This document shows positions 60,617-64,000 of a stretch of DNA of 64,000 bases, one piece after another. The position numbers and the translations under genes were made by a program. The DNA lies in the NCBI RefSeq assembly GCF_029946515.1, contig NZ_JARZHH010000004.1:186001-250000 (forward strand), written 5' to 3'. How positions within the stretch are numbered: position 1 is the stretch's first letter; the number at the start of each line of letters is the position of its first letter. The DNA comes from Polyangium sp. 6x1. Lineage in GTDB: Bacteria > Myxococcota_A > Polyangia > Polyangiales > Polyangiaceae. The notes under the pieces were generated by a model. It was given only the letters and a program-made list of their open reading frames with translations, ran no database searches and had not been told where the DNA came from.

Positions 60617-61039
60617 TTACGTGCGAGGCGCGAGCAGGGTCCGCACCTTCGACAAGATCGCGACGTCCGCCGGGGGAAAGAGCTCGTCCTTCAGGTCGCC
60701 CGGCCCGGCCCACTTCACGTCCGCGACGTCGAGCGGACGCGGATCGGGCGAGCCCGCCGCGCGCGTCACCGCAAAGAACAGGAGCAGCACGGATTTTTCC
60801 GGGTATCGGTGGAACGTCACCTCGACGGGATCGCCGACCGAGACCTCCATGCCGATCTCCTCGCGCAGCTCGCGGACGAGGGCCGCGCGCGGATCCTCGT
60901 CGGGCTCGACCTTGCCGCCGGGGAACTCCCAGGCGCCGGCGAGGTGCGTGCCGCGCTTGCGCTGGGTGAGCAGGACGCGCCCCTCCTCGACGAGGACGGC
61001 GGCGGCGACGAGGACGGGCGGACGCGGCGTATCGGTCAT
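60617..61039 (-). CDS. MutT-type Nudix hydrolase
   Basis: A 140-residue Nudix protein from ATG 61039 (MTDTPRPPVLVAAAV); a start at 61060 would add seven residues. The Nudix box is perfect: GGKVEPDEDPRAALVRELREEIGM (residues ~40-63). The pattern TQRKRGTHLAGAWEFPGGKVE is typical of 8-oxo-dGTP diphosphatase MutT, which sanitises the nucleotide pool; CTP pyrophosphohydrolases share it, so specificity is not certain. It is divergent from purM, 50 nt away, and upstream of the amine oxidase gene (67-nt gap). Confidence 0.92.
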   Translation of the reverse strand: MTDTPRPPVLVAAAVLVEEGRVLLTQRKRGTHLAGAWEFPGGKVEPDEDPRAALVRELREEIGMEVSVGDPVEVTFHRYPEKSVLLLFFAVTRAAGSPDPRPLDVADVKWAGPGDLKDELFPPADVAILSKVRTLLAPRT

Positions 61040-61089
61040 GGCGGCGACGAACCCTAGCACCTCGCCCCAAGCTGTGACATTCCGCCGGC

Positions 61090-62142
61090 ATGCCCATCAC
61101 CTACAGCCAGGCAGGCGTGGACATCGACCGGGGGGACGCCCTCGTCGAGCGCATCAAGAAGCTCGCGCGCCCGACGCGCATCCCCGAGGTCGTCGCCGAC
61201 GTCGGCGGCTTCGCGGGCCTCTGCGCCCTGCCGAGCGGGCTCGTCGACCCGATCCTCGTGAGCGGAACGGACGGCGTCGGCACGAAGCTCAAGGTCGCCT
61301 TCGCGGCGAACGTGCACGACACCGTGGGCCAGGACCTCGTGGCGATGTGCGTGAACGACGTCATCACCGTCGGCGCGCGCCCCCTGTTTTTCCTGGACTA
61401 TTTCGCGACCGGGACGCTCGAGCTCGACGTGGGCGAGGCCGTCGTGCGGGGCATCGCCGAGGGCTGCAAGCTCGCCGGCTGCGCGCTGCTCGGCGGCGAG
61501 ACGGCGGAGCTGCCGGGCATGTACGCGCCGGGCGAGTACGACCTCGCGGGCTTCGCGGTGGGCGTGGTCGAGCGGGCGAAGATGCTCGACGGCACGAAGG
61601 CGCGGCCGGGCGACGCCGTGCTCGGCGTCGCGTCGAGTGGTTTGCACTCGAACGGTTATTCGCTCGCGCGCAAGGTGCTGTTCGAGCGGATGGGGCTCGG
61701 CATCCACGACGAGGTCCCCGGGCTCGGACGCACCGCGGCCGAGGCGCTCCTCGTGCCGACGCGCATTTACGCCCGCGCGGTGCGCGAGCTCTTCGCGGCC
61801 GTGCCCGACGCCGTGCGCGGACTCTCGCACATCACGGGCGGGGGCTTGCCGGGCAACCTCCCGCGCGTGCTGCCGGAGGGCCTCGGCGCGCGGCTCGACC
61901 TGTCCGCGTACGAGCGGCCGGCAATCTTCCGGGTGATCGCCGAGCAAGGGCCGGTCGAGGAGGCCGAGATGCGACGCACGTTCAACCTCGGCGTGGGGCT
62001 CGTCGTGGTGGTCGCGCCCGAGGCCGAGGCCGCTGCGCTCGACGTGCTGCGCGGGGCCGGCGAGCAGGCCTTCCGGCTCGGCGAGGTCATCGAGGTCGGG
62101 GCCGACGTTCCGTTCGAGGATCGCGTGCGATTCGATCGATAG
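61090..62142 (+). CDS. purM: Phosphoribosylformylglycinamidine cyclo-ligase PurM
   Basis: AIR synthetase of de novo purine biosynthesis; converts FGAM and ATP to AIR. 350 residues, normal length. Motifs: ITYSQAGVDIDRGD at the start, VSGTDGVGTKLKVAF, VAMCVNDVITVGARPLFFLDYFATG (in pieces), GGETAELPGMY and SSGLHSNGYSLARKV, and the C-terminal FNLGVGLVVVV. It precedes the slipin gene (41-nt gap), with which it shares a strand but no functional link. ATG 61090. Confidence 0.97.
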   Translation: MPITYSQAGVDIDRGDALVERIKKLARPTRIPEVVADVGGFAGLCALPSGLVDPILVSGTDGVGTKLKVAFAANVHDTVGQDLVAMCVNDVITVGARPLFFLDYFATGTLELDVGEAVVRGIAEGCKLAGCALLGGETAELPGMYAPGEYDLAGFAVGVVERAKMLDGTKARPGDAVLGVASSGLHSNGYSLARKVLFERMGLGIHDEVPGLGRTAAEALLVPTRIYARAVRELFAAVPDAVRGLSHITGGGLPGNLPRVLPEGLGARLDLSAYERPAIFRVIAEQGPVEEAEMRRTFNLGVGLVVVVAPEAEAAALDVLRGAGEQAFRLGEVIEVGADVPFEDRVRFDR

Positions 62143-62183
62143 ACCGTGGTGGACGCGGATTCGCCGGTTACATTGGCGCGACC

Positions 62184-63086
62184 ATGGATCCGCTCCTCCT
62201 CGTGCTCGGGTTTCTCCTCCTGGCGTACCTCCTCGCGGGCATCCGGCAGATCAACCAGTGGGAGGTCGCGCTGCGCTTCACGTTGGGCAAGCTCTCCGGA
62301 AGGGTGCAGCCTGGCGTGACGTTGTTCCTTCCCGGCTTCCAGTCGCTCCGCAAGATCGATACGCGCACGAAAAACCGCGACCTCTTGCGGCAAATGGTGA
62401 TCACGCGGGACAACGTGACGACCATGGTCGACACCGTGCTCTATTACCGCGTCGTCGACCCGGAGAAGGCCACGCTGGCGGTGGAGAACTACGAGGCGGC
62501 GGTGAAGGATCGGGCGAAGGTCGTGCTGCGCGACGTCGTCGGCGAGACGCGCCTCGACGAGCTGCTCGCGCACCGCGAGGAGGTCGCGGCCAAGGTGCGC
62601 GCGCAGGTCGAGACCACGGTCTCGCAGTGGGGCCTGCACGTCGAGCTCATCGGCCTCCAGGACGTGCAGCTCCCGCCGCAGATGCAGGAGGTCCTGGCGA
62701 AGGTCGCGATCGCCGAGCGGGACCGCAAGTACGTGGTCATCAAGAGCGAGGCCGACGTGGAGAGCGCGAAGAACTTCGCCGAGGCGGCCTCGATCCTCTC
62801 GAAGTCGCCGGGCGCGATGGAGCTGCGGCGCTTCGAGGCCCTCGCGAACCTGAGCCAGGGCAACACGAAGGTCATCTTCGACCTCGCCAAGCCCTACGAC
62901 GACGTCCGGCACACGGCGGCCGCGATGGCCGAGGCGGCCACGGCCGGCGAGCAGCCGCGCGTGCGCGTCGACAACCCCGGCGCGGGCGCGCTCCGCACGG
63001 CCTCGCAGCACGAGGCCGAGGCCATCGCCGAGGCCGAGGCGGAGCTGCAGGCCCGCAAGTTCATGGCGGCGGGTCGGAAGATCTAG
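62184..63086 (+). CDS. SPFH/Band 7 slipin-family membrane protein
   Basis: A 300-residue stomatin-like protein. One N-terminal membrane helix (PLLLVLGFLLLAYLLAGI, ~3-20), then the SPFH domain with INQWEVALRFTLGKL, VQPGVTLFLPG, RTKNRDLLRQMVITRDNVTTMVDTVLYYRV and RDVVGETRLDELLAHREEV. A coiled coil and Ala/Glu tail follow. These proteins organise membrane microdomains or control membrane proteases; slipins in bacteria usually neighbour an NfeD gene, which is not present. ATG 62184. The next gene starts 5 nt after its stop. Confidence 0.92.
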   Translation: MDPLLLVLGFLLLAYLLAGIRQINQWEVALRFTLGKLSGRVQPGVTLFLPGFQSLRKIDTRTKNRDLLRQMVITRDNVTTMVDTVLYYRVVDPEKATLAVENYEAAVKDRAKVVLRDVVGETRLDELLAHREEVAAKVRAQVETTVSQWGLHVELIGLQDVQLPPQMQEVLAKVAIAERDRKYVVIKSEADVESAKNFAEAASILSKSPGAMELRRFEALANLSQGNTKVIFDLAKPYDDVRHTAAAMAEAATAGEQPRVRVDNPGAGALRTASQHEAEAIAEAEAELQARKFMAAGRKI

Positions 63087-63091
63087 CCGCG

Positions 63092-64000
63092 ATGATCCCC
63101 GAAGGCAGCGCGCTCGCCGCGGGCGCGAGGAGCCTGCTCGACGCGGGGGGCGAGGCCGAGCTCGCGGCGCTCGTCGAGCGCAGCGCGGTCGAGCTCGTGG
63201 GCGAGGCCGATCGCTGGTCGATGGGCTCGCGCGAGGTGCGCGCCTATCGCGTCGTGCTCACGGTCTCCGCGCAGGATCACGTCCTCCTCAGCGCGCAACC
63301 GAGCCGGCTCTCGACCCTGCGCGACGCGTTCGCCGCGGCCGCGCGCACGCCCGAGACCGAGCTCGAGAGCCTCTCGCTCGTGCTCGCGCTCCCGCCCACG
63401 GGCGCGGGGTTTCATCGCCACGCCTACCGCGACGCGCCTGCCCCGCGCGCCGAGCCGCCGCCCCCGCCTGCGGCCGTGCTCGGCGGCGCGGCCGATCTCT
63501 GCAAGGCCCGGAAGAACCGCGACGCGGAGGGCATCCTGCGGCGGGCCTCGATGGAGCAGTCGTTCGTGCATGCCGCGGCTCGCTCGATGCGCCGCTTCCT
63601 CTTGCGCCTCGACCCGGCCGATTTTGCCCGGATCGAGCGGGACCCGCCGCTCGCCGAGAGCCTCACGTCGGCCGTGCGGGACGCGGCCGCGACCGCGGAC
63701 GACCCTGCGTCGGCCGTGCATTTCGGCCTGCGCCTCGACGGACCCCCGCCGGCGCTCCCGGAGCCCGAGGCCCGGCTCTCCCTTTCGCTCGCGGAGAAGG
63801 GCGTCGCTTGCGTGCCCGTGGCGCGGCCCGAGGGCAAGGCCGTGCTCGCGGCGATCGGCTCTTCGGGGGTCGTGCTCGTGGAGGTTGCGTCGGGCGCCCA
63901 GGGCGCCGTTTCCCGCGGCGGTGAGGTGAAGGTCTCGCGCCTGCGCGTGCCCGAGGGCGCACTCACGACCGCGGAGGGGGCGGACGTCGTGAGCGCGCAG
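63092..64000 (+). CDS. Hypothetical protein, 3' end outside the window
   Basis: An open frame from ATG 63092 to the right edge (303 codons, no stop). It begins 5 nt after the slipin stop, so it is co-transcribed with it. The product is Ala/Arg/Glu/Leu-rich with no signal peptide or membrane helix; the start (MIPEGSALAAGARSLLDAGGEAELAALVERS) leads into strand-like VYRVVLTVSAQDHVLLSAQP-type segments and a Pro-rich linker near residue 118. Codon bias matches neighbours, so it is a real gene. I recognise no domain; its role with the slipin is unknown. Confidence 0.7.
   Translation, partial: MIPEGSALAAGARSLLDAGGEAELAALVERSAVELVGEADRWSMGSREVRAYRVVLTVSAQDHVLLSAQPSRLSTLRDAFAAAARTPETELESLSLVLALPPTGAGFHRHAYRDAPAPRAEPPPPPAAVLGGAADLCKARKNRDAEGILRRASMEQSFVHAAARSMRRFLLRLDPADFARIERDPPLAESLTSAVRDAAATADDPASAVHFGLRLDGPPPALPEPEARLSLSLAEKGVACVPVARPEGKAVLAAIGSSGVVLVEVASGAQGAVSRGGEVKVSRLRVPEGALTTAEGADVVSAQ

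Overview
The window is GC-rich bacterial chromosome. Codons are strongly biased to G or C at the third position. Frequent GTG starts, many eukaryote-type Ser/Thr kinases fused to AAA/STAND ATPases, NtrY-like histidine kinases, numerous lipoproteins and a split ATP synthase operon all point to a large-genome myxobacterium (Myxococcota, most likely order Polyangiales, the Sorangium/Polyangium type). This is inferred from gene content; no rRNA or other marker gene is present. I saw no tRNA, rRNA, CRISPR array or intact insertion sequence.

Layout. 1-6800: the 3' part of a kinase/cyclase-like/AAA/TPR regulator, a thioredoxin-NHL lipoprotein, then dnaA on the minus strand with an ~800-nt gene-free upstream region carrying DnaA-box-like sites and inverted repeats (candidate oriC). 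6800-10700: a beta-barrel protein, the tRNA hydroxylase MiaE, a hypothetical protein, and a Phd/PIN toxin-antitoxin pair ending in a clear terminator. 10977-15754: a partial F-type ATP synthase operon (b', b, delta, alpha, gamma; no beta, epsilon, a or c here), followed by a YciO/Sua5-type protein. 16478-25809: a class A penicillin-binding protein downstream of a Ser/Thr kinase, a PgeF/YfiH laccase-domain protein, a palindromic element, a medium-chain reductase and a large kinase-AAA regulator. 26137-29649: two small envelope/unknown genes, a YfcG-like GST and a cystathionine beta-synthase-type enzyme with CBS domains.

29770-39092 is the most unusual block. It holds a shortened kinase-ATPase, a radical-SAM protein with a B12-domain-like region, a protein with a YPxCC motif, a 945-residue protein with two radical-SAM modules (one with unusual cysteine spacing), and a small XRE regulator. 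The tight packing suggests one pathway of unknown product.

39649-64000: a thioredoxin lipoprotein, a class V aminotransferase, a large propeller-like lipoprotein, two NtrY-like histidine kinases without partner regulators, a chemoreceptor-like protein with HAMP-like repeats coupled to a double-FHA protein, an acireductone-dioxygenase-like cupin overlapping RNase R tail to tail, a VKOR-DsbA fusion, adenosine deaminase, a flavin amine oxidase, a MutT-type Nudix hydrolase, PurM, a slipin and the start of an unknown gene cut by the right edge.
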